From Eleginops maclovinus (taxonomy: Eukaryota; Chordata; Actinopteri; Perciformes; Eleginopidae): a stretch of DNA of 64,000 nt. The notes beneath the pieces were generated by a model, which was not told the DNA's origin, did no database searches, and saw nothing but the letters and a program-made list of their open reading frames with translations. Shown in pieces: positions 1-13,648 of the stretch (within the stretch, counting starts at the first letter, position 1; each line of letters starts with the position of its first letter). The stretch spans positions 310,001-374,000 of the forward strand of contig NC_086370.1 of the NCBI RefSeq assembly GCF_036324505.1, in the 5' to 3' direction. Position numbers and translations under genes: made by a program.

Positions 1-654
1 GTCCAGCTTTGACCTGTATTTGGTCTTTATGGAGGCCACTGCAGAAAAGCCCACCTCACAAAGATAAGACGTGGTAAAAGGGAGTAATACTGCCATTGCC
101 TTTCCACCCAATAGTGGGTAGTCCTCCTCCACCCCAATCCAAAATGCAGTCAGTAACTTGGCCTGAAACTGCAGTTTCAGTGTGGAGTCTGATGTGATAT
201 CAATGAACTGCTCCTCTTCAGCAGTGCTGAAGTCAGTAGGTGCGGCTGCAGTGAAGGGGTCTAGGATCCAGTCATATTGTGCTGAATCCTTCACTGAAAA
301 ATACCTCTGAAAATGTTGTTGTAGGGCAGAGATGTGTGCTCTCATACAAGGCACGATTGTGTTCTGAATGTTGTTGGATTCAAGAAAAGCATGAAGGTTC
401 TGAAATGAGTCTATGTTTCCCTCCCCAATTTTCCGCTCCCACATTTCCAATTTCCTTGAAAATGATTTTATTTTATCTGCAAGATGCGGAAGGTGGGTGT
501 TGGTTCCTTGCATCTGCAGATTTAGTTCATTTAATTTCTGGAACATGTCACTGAGGTAGGCAACTTTCGTAAGAAAATTTTCATCACTGTAATTAACCGC
601 GAGGTCATGACCCTCCTCCTCCAAAAAAATCCGAATTTCCTCCCGCAGCTCAAA
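1..654 (-). pseudogene. hAT transposase fragment, SCAND3/ZBED5/FAM200-like, C-terminal part
   Basis: Read on the minus strand from 654 down to the window edge, this is an open frame of about 218 residues with no stop. It contains the blocks FELREEIRIFLEEEGHD, LSDMFQKLNELNLQMQGTN, a W-E-R-K-I helix and YLCEVGFSAVASIKTKYR, which is the hAT C-terminal dimerisation region with its E-x-x-F-S motif. These blocks are typical of the hAT transposases from which vertebrate SCAND3, ZBED5 and FAM200 genes derive. The 3' end lies outside the window. The N-terminal half is absent: the frame is cut by the ISL2EU element starting at 657, and its continuation beyond 5025 runs only about 20 residues before sequence I cannot assign. 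I infer a dead fragment that served as target for the ISL2EU insertion. Confidence 0.75.
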
Positions 655-797
655 TACACCGATTCGGCGAAGTGACCGGAAGTAGAGCGGCCGCCATTGA
701 TGCGGTGTGCGTGCGGTGTGAATTCCCGGTATTTCCATAGACAGTAAAAGGGATATTTCGCTGGATTTGTGAACGAGATTTGTGAAAAGCAATAATT

Positions 798-2727
798 ATG
801 CCCAGACAGTCTGGAAGGGCGTGTGCCGTCATCGGCTGCTTCAATAACAGCCAAAAGCTTCAATTATGGAAGAAGTCTGTGTGCGAGACACACAATTTAA
901 GCGTAAAAGAGGACTGTCCATGTAGTAGACCATTTGGTCTACACCGCTTCCCTGGTCGTGTGGAGGATGAAGGTGTTCGGAAGGTGTGGATAGTAAACAT
1001 CAACAGAAAGAACTTCATCCCAAATAAAAACAGCACGGTAAGTAGGCCTATTCTCAGTATTTTCTTGGTGAAGGTAATTAGCCTAGTTAACCATTGTGAG
1101 CCTATGTTTACAGTGTGAACACATTTTAGGCTATGCTAACGTATGTGAAGGTCCGTGCTAAGGTAATGTTTGGCTAACGTTACATGTCCGTGATGATGGT
1201 GATTATCTGAAAGTTGAAGTTGCACGTAACGTTTGTTTACCTTATGTATACTAACCTATGTCGACTACTGAAATTAGTATGTATGTTGGCAGAATTCAAG
1301 TACTCGTGCAACCGTGTTGTATGAGAAAGAGGCATCACGTCCTCATGACATACATTTTACTTCTGTCACCCCCCATCCCCAGGTGTGTGGAATACACTTC
1401 CCGGATGGTAGGCCAACGCAGGACCACCCATACCCTGTCTTGAATATGGGATATGAACATCATGTAAGTTTACTTTTTTCTACAAATAACACCAGTTGTA
1501 TTAATTGCCTTAACAACATGCAATTAAAGACAAGTACTCTGTAATATGATGGCATTGTAGTGAACTGTTTTCAAAGATGTTGGTGCTTTTTGTTTCTCTT
1601 CATGTACTTCCTCAGAAAGCACCATCATCTGGAAGACCACCCCCAAAGAGAAGATGTCTCTCAACAGAGAACACATGTGATGAATCTCCAGTAATGGATT
1701 CTGAAACGGAAGTTAACATAAATGGCTTGGAAAATACTCCACTGAAATGTGATGTTGGCACCCAGTGGCCAGATCATGTTGACCATAACTATTCTTCAAA
1801 AAAGTCAACAAAGGATGCAAGTACACAAACTGATCACACACCGTCACTGTCAGCTTACGACCTGGATGACAAAGTGTCGAAATTTTACACTGGCCTAGAT
1901 ACTGTCAGTTTTTGGCAACTTTTGTACTCGATCATGGCTTTTCTCCCACAGCCAAAAATGTCCAAATTAGCAGTCCATGAGCAGCTGTTACTAGTTCTAA
2001 TGAGGCTTCGTCTAGGTTTAATGTTTACAGACTTGAGTATAAGGTTTGGCATAAGTAGGACTACAGCCTGTGATCTCTTTGCAACGTGGAGACCTGTACT
2101 CGCAGATTTCATGAGAGACAAAGTTATTTTTTGGCTCCCTCGAGATACTCTGAGAAGAACAATGCCCAAGAGTTTTGTTGAACACTATCCTAATGCTACA
2201 TGTATCATAGACTGTACAGAAATATTTGTTGAAAGACCAAAGAACCTAGGGAAAAGAGCAAAAACATACAGCAACTACAAACATCACAACACTTACAAAG
2301 TTCTCTATTGCATAGCCCCCAATGGTTTTGTGATGTATGTGTCAAAACTGTTTGGTGGCAGAGCTAGTGATACTTTTATCACAAAAAACTGTGGTTTTAT
2401 TTCCCATTTGATTCCTGGTGATCAGATTTTGGCAGACCGTGGCTTTACAATTGCAGATGCTCTTCCTCCAGGAGTGACGTTGGCTATGCCAGCTTTTACA
2501 CGTGGCTGTAAACAACTCCCAGAACGTGAAGTTACAAGAACACGCCGTCTGGCCAATGTCAGAATGTTGAACGTGCAATTAGAAGGTTAAAATGTTTCAA
2601 AATTTTGAGTAATGTAATGCCTGGTAGTTTAAAACATGTTGATGACATTTTAAGTATTTGTTCAGGCCTGTGTAACCTGCAACCTGCATTGATTAAAGGA
2701 GCAAGTGGGGATGATGAGGATTTTTGA
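798..2727 (+). pseudogene. ISL2EU transposase with THAP zinc finger (three exons, frameshifted near the end)
   Basis: Exons are 798-1037, 1383-1463 and 1616 onward, with GT donors at 1038 and 1464 and AG acceptors ending at 1382 and 1615; both introns are phase 0. Exon 1 starts MPRQSGRACAVIGC and holds the two Cys, the Trp and a conserved HRFP block of a THAP C2CH finger; exon 2 supplies the last Cys and His (VCGIHF). Exon 3 carries a DDE_Tnp_4-type nuclease core: LLLVLMRLRLGL, FGISRTTACDLF, IIDCTEIFVERP (first Asp), a Y-K-H-H-x-T-Y-K block and ILADRGF (second Asp). The open frame stops at 2588-2590. Just before, at about 2560, the frame slips: the expected block VERAIRRLKCFKIL, with the catalytic Glu, is read in another phase and continues to a stop at 2725-2727. 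One small deletion thus separates the catalytic Glu from the rest. Confidence 0.85.
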
Positions 2728-3229
2728 AATGGATGATCATGAGCGTCAAGACATTCATGAGCGGGAGGAGGGAGATGAATACTTATGGGACATTGGAGAA
2801 GACCAAGATTGATATGGCACTTACGAAAACTAAACTCTTTTGACATCACAGCGAAAAAGGCTAATCATTGGCAACTGATGAGTACACTTCATAAAAACGT
2901 CCACTTTTAATTTGTGTTTTATTGGAAAAAGTGAAATGAACCACAAACAAACAGTATGAAAATGAAAATGTATGACAATGATAGGAACTGATATCTAAAG
3001 TGTGAATACTCTGTAGATTGTTGATTGATAGGTTTTATGTACAGATGAATACAATGTAAATAGTTTGTATATAATGTAAATGTAGTGTAGATAATCTTGA
3101 GATTGATGGATCACATGTACAGATGTAGAGTAAAGTTTATGTATGTATTTTATATAAAATTTGAATAATCTTTAGATTGTTGATTAATTTCATGTATGTT
3201 TGGCAAACGTCATTAAAGTCAGAGCAGAA

Positions 3230-4345
3230 CTATTTGAGTCCACAAACTCTCATTACCCCATGTGTGATCCTGGTAGCGATTGCTGGTAGGACATGTTCAA
3301 AATATACCTTCCTCAGGTGTGAGATTTTCTCCTCTGCCCAGACCCTGTTGTACGCAACATCAAAAATTATGTGTTCATTGGGACTCCACACTAAGAATTT
3401 GCATTTGGTTTTTTGTGCACAGTGCATTGCAATTTGTACTTGGCAGTAGTAACCACCTCTAGGAACATACGAGCCATTGATGTGTCTTACATCATATGTA
3501 TTTGACTGTATCATTTGCACCAGGCTGCTGTTGTGTGACTCAAGTTTTTTCGGTGTAGGACACTTAATTTCCAGGATTGTGTCAGAGTCAACAAGTCCAT
3601 CCAGACTCGCACCAAGCCAGCTCTCATTCTCATCCACAATTAGACCTGTTGTCTCAACAGTTAACCCTGTGTTCTCCTCAAACCATTTCCTGGCCAAAGG
3701 CTCAGAGGCTTGACCATGCCTGGTTGCGTCATTTCCCGTGAACTTTCCATTTAATTTCCTTTCAATCCAGTTTACTGGATCTTTTTTTGGGGGGACTTTG
3801 GCGGCCTCACTACTAGTGATTCTTATTTTTCTTTGATCCATCCATAATTGACTACTTTGGCCCTTTGTTCTTTCTCTAATTTGTTCCCTCATATAGTTGT
3901 CAATTTTAACATATTTTTGGAACACTGAATGACAGAGGTCACATTTATGTTCAGCACAATTACTGTGCTCTTTGGGGACTTTATTCCCTGCATCCTTCTG
4001 TGGCTTGTCTGTCAGTAAATGGTTTAAAATTGTCCCAGGGATTCTGGCCAAGCCAGCCATCTCAGGAGAGGTGAGATGCTGTACAACTGCTGTGTCATTT
4101 GCAAATGTTTTTGAAGTGATTTTCAAACTCTGACCAGGCCCTTCACATGGACCCTGTAGGTTTTCTATTGAGTCAGGTAAGACATTTTGCAAGGTAGACT
4201 TATTCCATGCACAGATCTGGTCTGTACAAGACATTCCAGTCAAACCATGTTTGACTGCCTCCTTGACTTTATACAGTAGTGCTGCACCGATCCTTTCAGT
4301 ATGACATGGTCGTCCAAAAAGCAATGTAGTATTTGCCCGACCCAT
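3230..4345 (-). CDS. YqaJ-type nuclease protein of ISL2EU (371 aa, N-terminus degraded)
   Basis: The second ISL2EU protein, on the strand opposite the transposase. Residues of about 165-330 form a YqaJ/lambda-exonuclease-like restriction-fold domain: RITSSEAAKV, then ARKWFEENTGL, then LGASLDGLVDSDTILEIKCP with the D...E-x-K metal-binding triad, then GGYYCQVQIAMHC. Upstream, AALLYKVKEAVKHGL and CTDQICAW resemble the segment that follows a SWIM zinc finger in related proteins, but the finger itself is not visible. At 4346-4440 a better N-terminal frame (FILRLASDDQQNKNYRSLIEG) exists in a different phase, so the ATG at 4345 is probably not the original start. Such nucleases accompany ISL2EU transposases; their exact role in transposition is not established to my knowledge. 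I regard the ORF as a partly decayed gene. Confidence 0.75.
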   Translation of the reverse strand: MGRANTTLLFGRPCHTERIGAALLYKVKEAVKHGLTGMSCTDQICAWNKSTLQNVLPDSIENLQGPCEGPGQSLKITSKTFANDTAVVQHLTSPEMAGLARIPGTILNHLLTDKPQKDAGNKVPKEHSNCAEHKCDLCHSVFQKYVKIDNYMREQIRERTKGQSSQLWMDQRKIRITSSEAAKVPPKKDPVNWIERKLNGKFTGNDATRHGQASEPLARKWFEENTGLTVETTGLIVDENESWLGASLDGLVDSDTILEIKCPTPKKLESHNSSLVQMIQSNTYDVRHINGSYVPRGGYYCQVQIAMHCAQKTKCKFLVWSPNEHIIFDVAYNRVWAEEKISHLRKVYFEHVLPAIATRITHGVMRVCGLK

Positions 4346-5024
4346 CCAGAGCTCAGGTAGTTTTGACCTTCTATCAGTGACCTGTAGTTTTTGTTTTGTT
4401 GGTCATCACTGGCCAGCCGAAGAATAAAATACTCCTGAATATCTAAAACGAAGCAAAAAAGTGTTTTTGTTTTTGATCACGTCGCAGCCATATCATGTTA
4501 ATGAAATGTCATGTAAGCTTGCGTTAGCATGTTAGCTACAACAAACGTCAACACATAGCGATGTGTGTTGACAGTCTATTTTCTTGCTGTATCCTATTTT
4601 AAAATGTCATACTTATTGCTGAAACAAGTATTTAATTCCAACATTAATAATTACATTATTTTTTAATCACGTGGGCTGTCCTTAAAGATTAAATGCTAGT
4701 TAGCATGCTAAGGTCAGTAAGTCAATTCAACGGAAGCTAGCTGTGTTTACATCTCCTTCTACTTTCCGTTTACTAATATTTAATTATATTAATTCATGAA
4801 TTAATATCAGTAATTTCAGATACCTTCATCAGTAACTGGAGGCCACTGTCTGACATCGTCCAACCAAGTAACTTTATTCATTTGGGGTTATGGTTATCTT
4901 GCTATTATTGATAGCATCAATGACTGTTGAATGGATAATGAGTGTAATGATTGAGCAAGCACACCGCAGCAATGGCCCCGTCGCTAGATGGCGACATACA
5001 CAAATCGCTCACCGAATCGGTGTA

Positions 5025-5370
5025 TAGGAAGTTGCCATCAAGTAAAATAAATACGTTGCTGCAACATAGTGGTGTGGTCATTTACTTACCGTGACGTCAA
5101 GCTTCAGAATAGGCTCAATGAAAATTCAATGCAGACACTGTTAATTGTGAAATTTCCCAAATAGATGGAGTTTTAAATTATTATTTTGTTAATATAGAAT
5201 TGGAAAGTAAAAATAGTAAAATTGCTGGAGGCTCATAGGAGAAAAAAACCCAACACATAGTATAGTTATTTATTTTCACAGTACACTGTAAAAACTGGGA
5301 TTGGGGTCAATAATATTAGATCAATTCTACAAAGTAAATTATACACAATAATTTGGAATCACATTAAGCT
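5025..5370. other. AT-rich sequence without a gene
   Basis: No ORF or RNA gene recognised. A CACTGTAAAAACTGGG string at 5285 resembles an EnSpm/CACTA terminus and could be the outer end of the dispersed repeat that follows, but no matching opposite end was found. Confidence 0.4.
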
Positions 5371-6547
5371 AAATTCAAACAATTTTGAATGATTTATTAA
5401 TTGCATTTTACTTAGTTTTGTTTGAATAAAATCAGCTGTGGATTACAGAGTAGAAATTAATGGTATATTTTTAGTAGCGTAAAAAATGCAAAATATTGAT
5501 AAATTCTACTCATTTGGAGGTCGTCAGTTCTACTGCCTTTTTGCGCGGGCAGTTCATCATCTGCGTCTGCCACAGGTCACTTCGTGACTGCCAAGTTACC
5601 AAAGGTAAGACCTGCTTATTGTTGTTAATGAACCCACATTTTTTAAATCACGTTGCTGTTGCAGTTGAACATCGTTTTGCGTTATTCTAAGTTACCAAAC
5701 ATGCCAACTTTACTGGCTAAACCAACTTTTCAAATGTAGCTAACGTTAGCTTTAGTGATTCAGTCAGTCTGTGTTGTTCAAATGTAGCTAACGTTAGCAT
5801 TAGTGATTCAGTCAGTCTGTGTTGTTCAAATGTAGCTAACGTGAACATTAGTGATTCAGTCAGTCTGTGTTGTTCAAATGTAGCTAACGTTAGCATTAGT
5901 GATTCAGTCAGTCTGTGTTGTTCAAATGTAGCTAACGTTAGCATTAGTGATTCAGTCAGTCTGTGTTGTTCAAATGTAGCTAACGTTAGCATTAGTGATT
6001 CAGTCAGTCTGTGTTGTTCAAATGTAGCTAACGTTAGCATTAGTGATTCAGTCAGTCTGTGTTGTTCAAATGTAGCTAACGTGAACATTAGTGATTCAGT
6101 CAGTCTGTGTTGTTGAAATGTAGCTAACGTTAGCATTAGTGATTCAGTCAGTCTGTGTTGTTCAAATGTAGCTAACGTTAGCATTAGTGATTCAGTCAGT
6201 CTGTGTTGTTCAAATGTAGTTTAACGTTAGCACATCAAAATCAGTCACATTGACCCGAAGACACATTTTGAGTTATAGACACTGTTGGAAAGAGGGGATT
6301 CCTAGCTTTCTGATGATATCACCATTGCTTTTGTACTCCAAATATTAAGCAACATATGTCACGTTAAATAATGACTGTCACCGAGTCATCATTTTGAGAA
6401 AAAGGCCTTCAAAGTTTCCTCTTCTGTGGAATCCATCGATCTGACTGATTAATAGCGGCTGATGTGATGAAAGCAGTACGGAGGGGAAATATTTTCGTTT
6501 GGATTACTGGTCTGGGGGAAGCTCGTGTGTGTGTGTGTGTGTGTGTG
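5371..6547 (+). repeat. Dispersed repeat copy A, 5' part (inverted partner at 26199-27943)
   Basis: The order is AT-rich leader, a stretch around 5496-5690, the 48-bp minisatellite, a spacer (6229-6520) and a TG tract (6525-6547). The same order occurs on the opposite strand in copy B, and the two 64-codon ORFs at 5496-5690 (+) and 27624-27818 (-) differ at only a couple of residues. The 3' part of copy A lies at 9373-10140, displaced by a 2.8-kb hAT inserted into the TG tract. It encodes no protein that I recognise and may be a non-autonomous element. Confidence 0.8.
5729..6228 (+). repeat. 48-bp minisatellite, about 10.5 copies
   Basis: Tandem units of 48 bp start about every 48 bases from 5729 to 6209. 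Each unit carries AAATGTAGCTAACGTTAGCA, including the perfect 12-bp palindrome GCTAACGTTAGC; two units have the variant GCTAACGTGAAC. Because 48 is a multiple of three, several frames stay open and make spurious 16-residue protein repeats; I do not treat these as genes. Copy B carries about 6.3 units, so copy number varies between copies. Confidence 0.95.
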
Positions 6548-10140
<3,593 letters not shown>

Positions 10141-11131
10141 AACAAATCTCTGTTGCAATACAATAGCTTTATGTGTTGTTTAATCCAGGTTTAGTGTTTT
10201 TTGGCCGATGAAATTAACATCACATAAACTATTTTAGTTTGGTTTGCTTAAGAATTAAATCCCGAACAGGTCTACTTGGCAACTAAATATTCTAGAGCTA
10301 GTTGACAGACAGCCGGCCAAAAAATACTTCCGGGTTAATAAATTGATAAACTATCCAAACGCTAAAAAGTTCAACTTAAATAACTTATGGGTTAGGAATA
10401 AGAAATAGGTTACAAATAATAAATAAGATGCCAACCAGTCACAGTGAAGAACAAGCCTGGATGCACTCAACAGGCTGTCAGCTGTCTCCGCATTGAATGT
10501 CGGGCCAGACACAAAGTCCGGCGTAACTTCAGCTATTTGCATAATCCTATTTAAGTTTTGACTAAATGTAAAATGACATTTGACTGAATGTAAAATGAAT
10601 ATAAATGCATTCACCTGTTCTCTTCTCTTTGGTCTTCACAGGGTCGGATGGAACGGCAGGTGGAAGATCCCCAAAATTGAAACTCCCCATTATTTTGAAA
10701 TAAAACTATAATAAACTGATATGTGTTAGTGTACAGCTGTCTTTTCTTTAGAATAGGCTTGGGGTCAACATTAGCTACAGCAACCAGCCAAAATGCAGGT
10801 GAAATATGAATGTGATACTAGATTTTGGGGGTTCTAGGGCAAATGAGGACTGCACCATGCAGATCCGCCCTAATGGCGACGTTATGGCAACATTTCTCAA
10901 TATGGTTGCTACAATGTCGCCAGTATGTCTTTTGGTTGCCGCGATGTCGCCAGGACATCTGTAACATCTGTTACTTTTACAGTAGAGACTTTACCTTTCA
11001 GTGGCAGAGTGGACCAGGTGGATAATATTAAAATAATGTAGCTTGGTAAAATAGACAAAGTCTATTGAGAACAGAGAATAACTTCAGGACATTCAAGGAC
11101 AAGAAGTATTTTTTTCTCTAATTACTGGCAG
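10141..11131. other. Non-coding stretch upstream of the Mutator-like exon
   Basis: No recognisable exon, RNA or terminal repeat. It presumably contains the 5' part or an intron of the Mutator-like element, since a splice-acceptor-like CAG precedes position 11132. Confidence 0.4.
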
Positions 11132-11467
11132 AAATTGAGAAAGGCCTAGAGTCACTGCACAGGACCAGGGAGCTGGTCAGGCAGGTTTATGCAAATGTGG
11201 ACCCAGATGTTGCTGAAGGAGGATGCAGATGCAGTGATAAACATCAGCGTGTCTTTTGATGGCACATGGCAAAAGCGAGGCTTCACATCCCTTTGTGGTA
11301 TCGGTGTGTGCATTGACCTCCTTACAGGATTCGTGATAGACTATGAAATCCTATCATCCTACTGCCATGCTTTGCCAAGCAAGAGCAAAACATTACACAG
11401 CAGGATGATGATAGCTGGCGAAACACACACGTTGATTGTGCAAAAAACTTTGCAGGATCCAGTAAGG
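11132..11467 (+). pseudogene. Mutator-like transposase, N-proximal fragment
   Basis: After an AG acceptor at 11130-11131 the sequence reads EIEKGLESLHRTRELVRQVY, then in a shifted phase VINISVSFDGTWQKRGFTS and GIGVCIDLLTGFVIDYEI. The FDGTWQKRG block with its Asp marks the Mutator-like transposase domain common in invertebrate and fish genomes. A second frame change follows the Tyr-Cys-His-Ala motif, after which VDCAKNFAGSSKAMEQESAK is read across the hAT insertion: its first half ends at 11467 and its second half resumes at 12786. At least two frameshifts are present. Confidence 0.75.
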
Positions 11468-12777
11468 CAGGGGTTTTCAACCGGTGGTCCGCGGACCCCT
11501 GGTGGTCCGCGGCGGCATTGCATGTGGTCCGTGACAAGAGCCTATGTTGATCAGTTCACCATTGTTTTTTTTTAATATAAATTCGCTTTGATATTTCAAC
11601 ACATTTCCAGAATACCGTTACATATCGTGAAAAATATGTTTAAAATAATATAAAGGAAATTCAAGCTGACAGAATGTAGCCTTGCGCCTATCCAGTCTAT
11701 GGTAGCCTGTGATTCGCTAATGGTAATGAGTTGCGTCGCTAACCTCACTTATTATTCATTACGTACAGTCTTGCGAGCAAAGTTGACACACATTTATAAG
11801 CATAGCCGACGAGAGTATTTTAAGATAGGTTGTAGTACAGCAAACATTTGTTACATATGTACTAGTCTAGCTATATATCTAGCACCAATGGATCGTTTTG
11901 TAGTGAGGAAAGTGCCAGAGGGACAGGCTGCCATGACAGAGGGTCAGGCTGCCACGACAGAGGGACAGGCCGCCACGATAGGGCAAGGACAGGCTTCCGA
12001 AGCGTCAACTTCGCAAAAAAGACGAAAAAGAAAATACAATGAGGAATATGTTAAATATGGATTCACAGTGACGACAGACAGAGCAGGAGAGGAGGTACCA
12101 CTGTGTTTCGTATGTTCAACAATTCTCTGTAATGAAGCTATGAAGCCGTCGAAACTTACGCGGCATATGGAGACGCATCACGTCCACTTGAAGGCCAAAC
12201 CCGTTGAGTACATGCAACAGATGTTGCGTGATTTCAAAGGACAGCAGGCTACCATGAGGAAGAGTGCAAAAATAAATGAAAACGCACTGAAAGCATCGTA
12301 TCTGGTCGCTCTCAGGGTTGCAAAAAGTAAGAAGCCCCATACCATTGCAGAGCAGCTTATATTGCCAGCAGCCATAGATATGTGCAGAGCTATGGTAAGC
12401 GAAGAATGTGCCAACAAATTAAAAACTATTCCGTTGTCAGACAACACAATCGGAAGACGAATTGGGGAAATGGCAAATGATGTCAAAGACCAGCTGATGG
12501 CAAAACTTCAGACAGTTCTGTTTTCCCTTCAAATCGACGAGACGACAGATGTTACTAATGATGCGCAACTGTTAACATTTGTGCGATACGAGGACAGTGG
12601 CACTATGTGCGAGGAATTTCTTTTTTGCAAACCACTGCCCGGGCGAACTACCGGTGTAGAAATAGCTATGCATGTAACACCAAATACACACGCGCACGCG
12701 CAGGCACATCAGTGGGCCGCGGATTGCTTTCTAGTCCGAATGGTGGTCCCTGGGACAAAACCAGTTGAAAACCCCTG
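11468..12777 (+). mobile_element. Internally deleted hAT transposon (1.3 kb) with 8-bp target duplication
   Basis: Termini are inverted repeats: CAGGGGTTTTCAACCGGT at 11468 and, reverse complemented from 12777, CAGGGGTTTTCAACTGGT. The 8-bp CAGTAAGG flanks both ends exactly (11460-11467 and 12778-12785). The insert carries the 5' half of a SCAND3/ZBED5-like transposase joined directly to the right terminal region, so the 3' half has been deleted. This is the structure of a non-autonomous derivative. Confidence 0.9.
11888..12678 (+). pseudogene. hAT transposase, 5' half (zinc finger and start of catalytic domain)
   Basis: From the ATG at 11888 the frame reads MDRFVVRKVPEGQA, a short EGQAA repeat, a basic KRRKRKY patch, then a zinc finger (VPLCFVCSTILCNEAMKPSK with LTRHMETHH) and a helix-rich segment ending in LQIDETTDVTNDAQLLTFVRY, which holds the first catalytic Asp region of SCAND3/FAM200-type hAT proteins. 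Homology stops near 12678, where the sequence jumps to the right end of the element. The longer frame from 11699 to 13648 includes upstream sequence that is unlikely to be coding and runs through the right terminus into the Mutator fragment. Confidence 0.8.
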
Positions 12778-12785
12778 CAGTAAGG

Positions 12786-13648
12786 CAATGGAGCAGGAGT
12801 CAGCCAAGAGGATGTGGGCCAGGTCGGTGAATCACCACCAGGTGCGATACACCGAGATGTTGTCAGATGGGGATAGCGCAGCATTTAGAAAAGGTCTGAA
12901 GTTCGAGTGCATCAATCATGCCCACAAGCAAATGGTTACAGCACTGCGAAAAATGAGTTCACAGAGAAAGTTAAGAGGGAAAGGTGTAGGGAAGCTGACT
13001 GCAAATAAATGCAAAATTTGGCAAAATTATTACAGGGGGGCAATTCCGAACAACCAGGGTTCAATCAATAAGATGAAGGCAGAAATATGGGCCGGTCTCC
13101 TCCACGGCATGTCTACTGATGCCAGCCCCTTACACACCAGGTGCAATCCCTCCTGGTGTTGGTATAGGAAAGCAGAGGATAATGGGGAAACACCTGGTAG
13201 CCACAAACACCATGCTGGAAACTTTTTAAAGCAAGAGGTGGGGGAGAAGCTTATCCCTTTTTACCACTGCATGTCAATTGACAGCCTGCTACAGAGAATG
13301 CAGCATAAAGGTACTCAAAATGCCAACGAGTGCCTCAACTCCGTAATATGGGCGTGGTGCCCAAAAATGGTCTTTGTGGGGAAAAGCAGGGTTCAGGCCG
13401 CAGCAAGTATGGCCATCTCTACTTTTAATGAAGGTGCCTCTGCCATGCTGGCTGTTATGGAGAGGTTGTGGCTTCAGAGCACAGCTGTTACTGTCAGCGC
13501 AATGAAGGAAACCGATTTGCTTAGAATTTCAAAAGCTGAGGGTGTTACATCTGCCAGTTTAAAACATGGGCGCAAGGGTCTAAGCACAGCAAAAAAACTG
13601 AAAAGACATCAGCAGGAGGGGTCTACCTATGGAGCAGGCCTCGAATAG
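12786..13648 (+). pseudogene. Mutator-like transposase, C-terminal part
   Basis: Continuation of the gene broken at 11467. Blocks in order are AKRMWARSVNHHQVRYTEML, DGDSAAFRKGL (conserved Asp), ECINHAHKQM, LTANKCKIWQNYYRGAI, MKAEIWAGLLHGMSTD, RCNPSWCWYRKA and NANECLNSVIWAWCPK, all typical of the Mutator-like transposase family of aquatic animals. The frame is open to the stop at 13646-13648. The N-terminal part is damaged, so the gene is dead even without the insertion. Sequence after the stop contains an AATAAA signal at 13855. Confidence 0.8.

Larger units (their letters stand above)
657..5022. mobile_element. ISL2EU (IS4EU) DNA transposon, nearly full length
   Basis: The ends are inverted repeats: CACCGATTCGGCGA at 657-670 matches the reverse complement of the 3' end (TCACCGAATCGGTG ending at 5022) with one mismatch. 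Both ends are flanked by TA (655-656 and 5023-5024), a probable 2-bp target duplication. Between them lie two convergent genes: a THAP-finger IS4/IS5-type transposase on plus and a YqaJ-type nuclease protein on minus. That pairing is the known signature of the ISL2EU superfamily. The element interrupts a hAT coding fragment. Regions 2728-3229 (between the genes) and 4441-5022 (right subterminal part) hold no other ORF that I recognise. Both genes carry frame damage, so this copy is probably immobile. Confidence 0.85.

Noticed and set aside
5717..6184. 155-aa repeat protein (16-residue units) on the minus strand and its plus-strand twin
   Set aside because: Both are translations of a 48-bp minisatellite whose unit length is a multiple of three; open frames exist on both strands and no start context or conserved domain is seen.
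11189..11575. 128-aa ORF as a complete small gene
   Set aside because: It is a Mutator-like fragment that runs into the left terminus of a hAT; its last 35 residues are hAT non-coding sequence.
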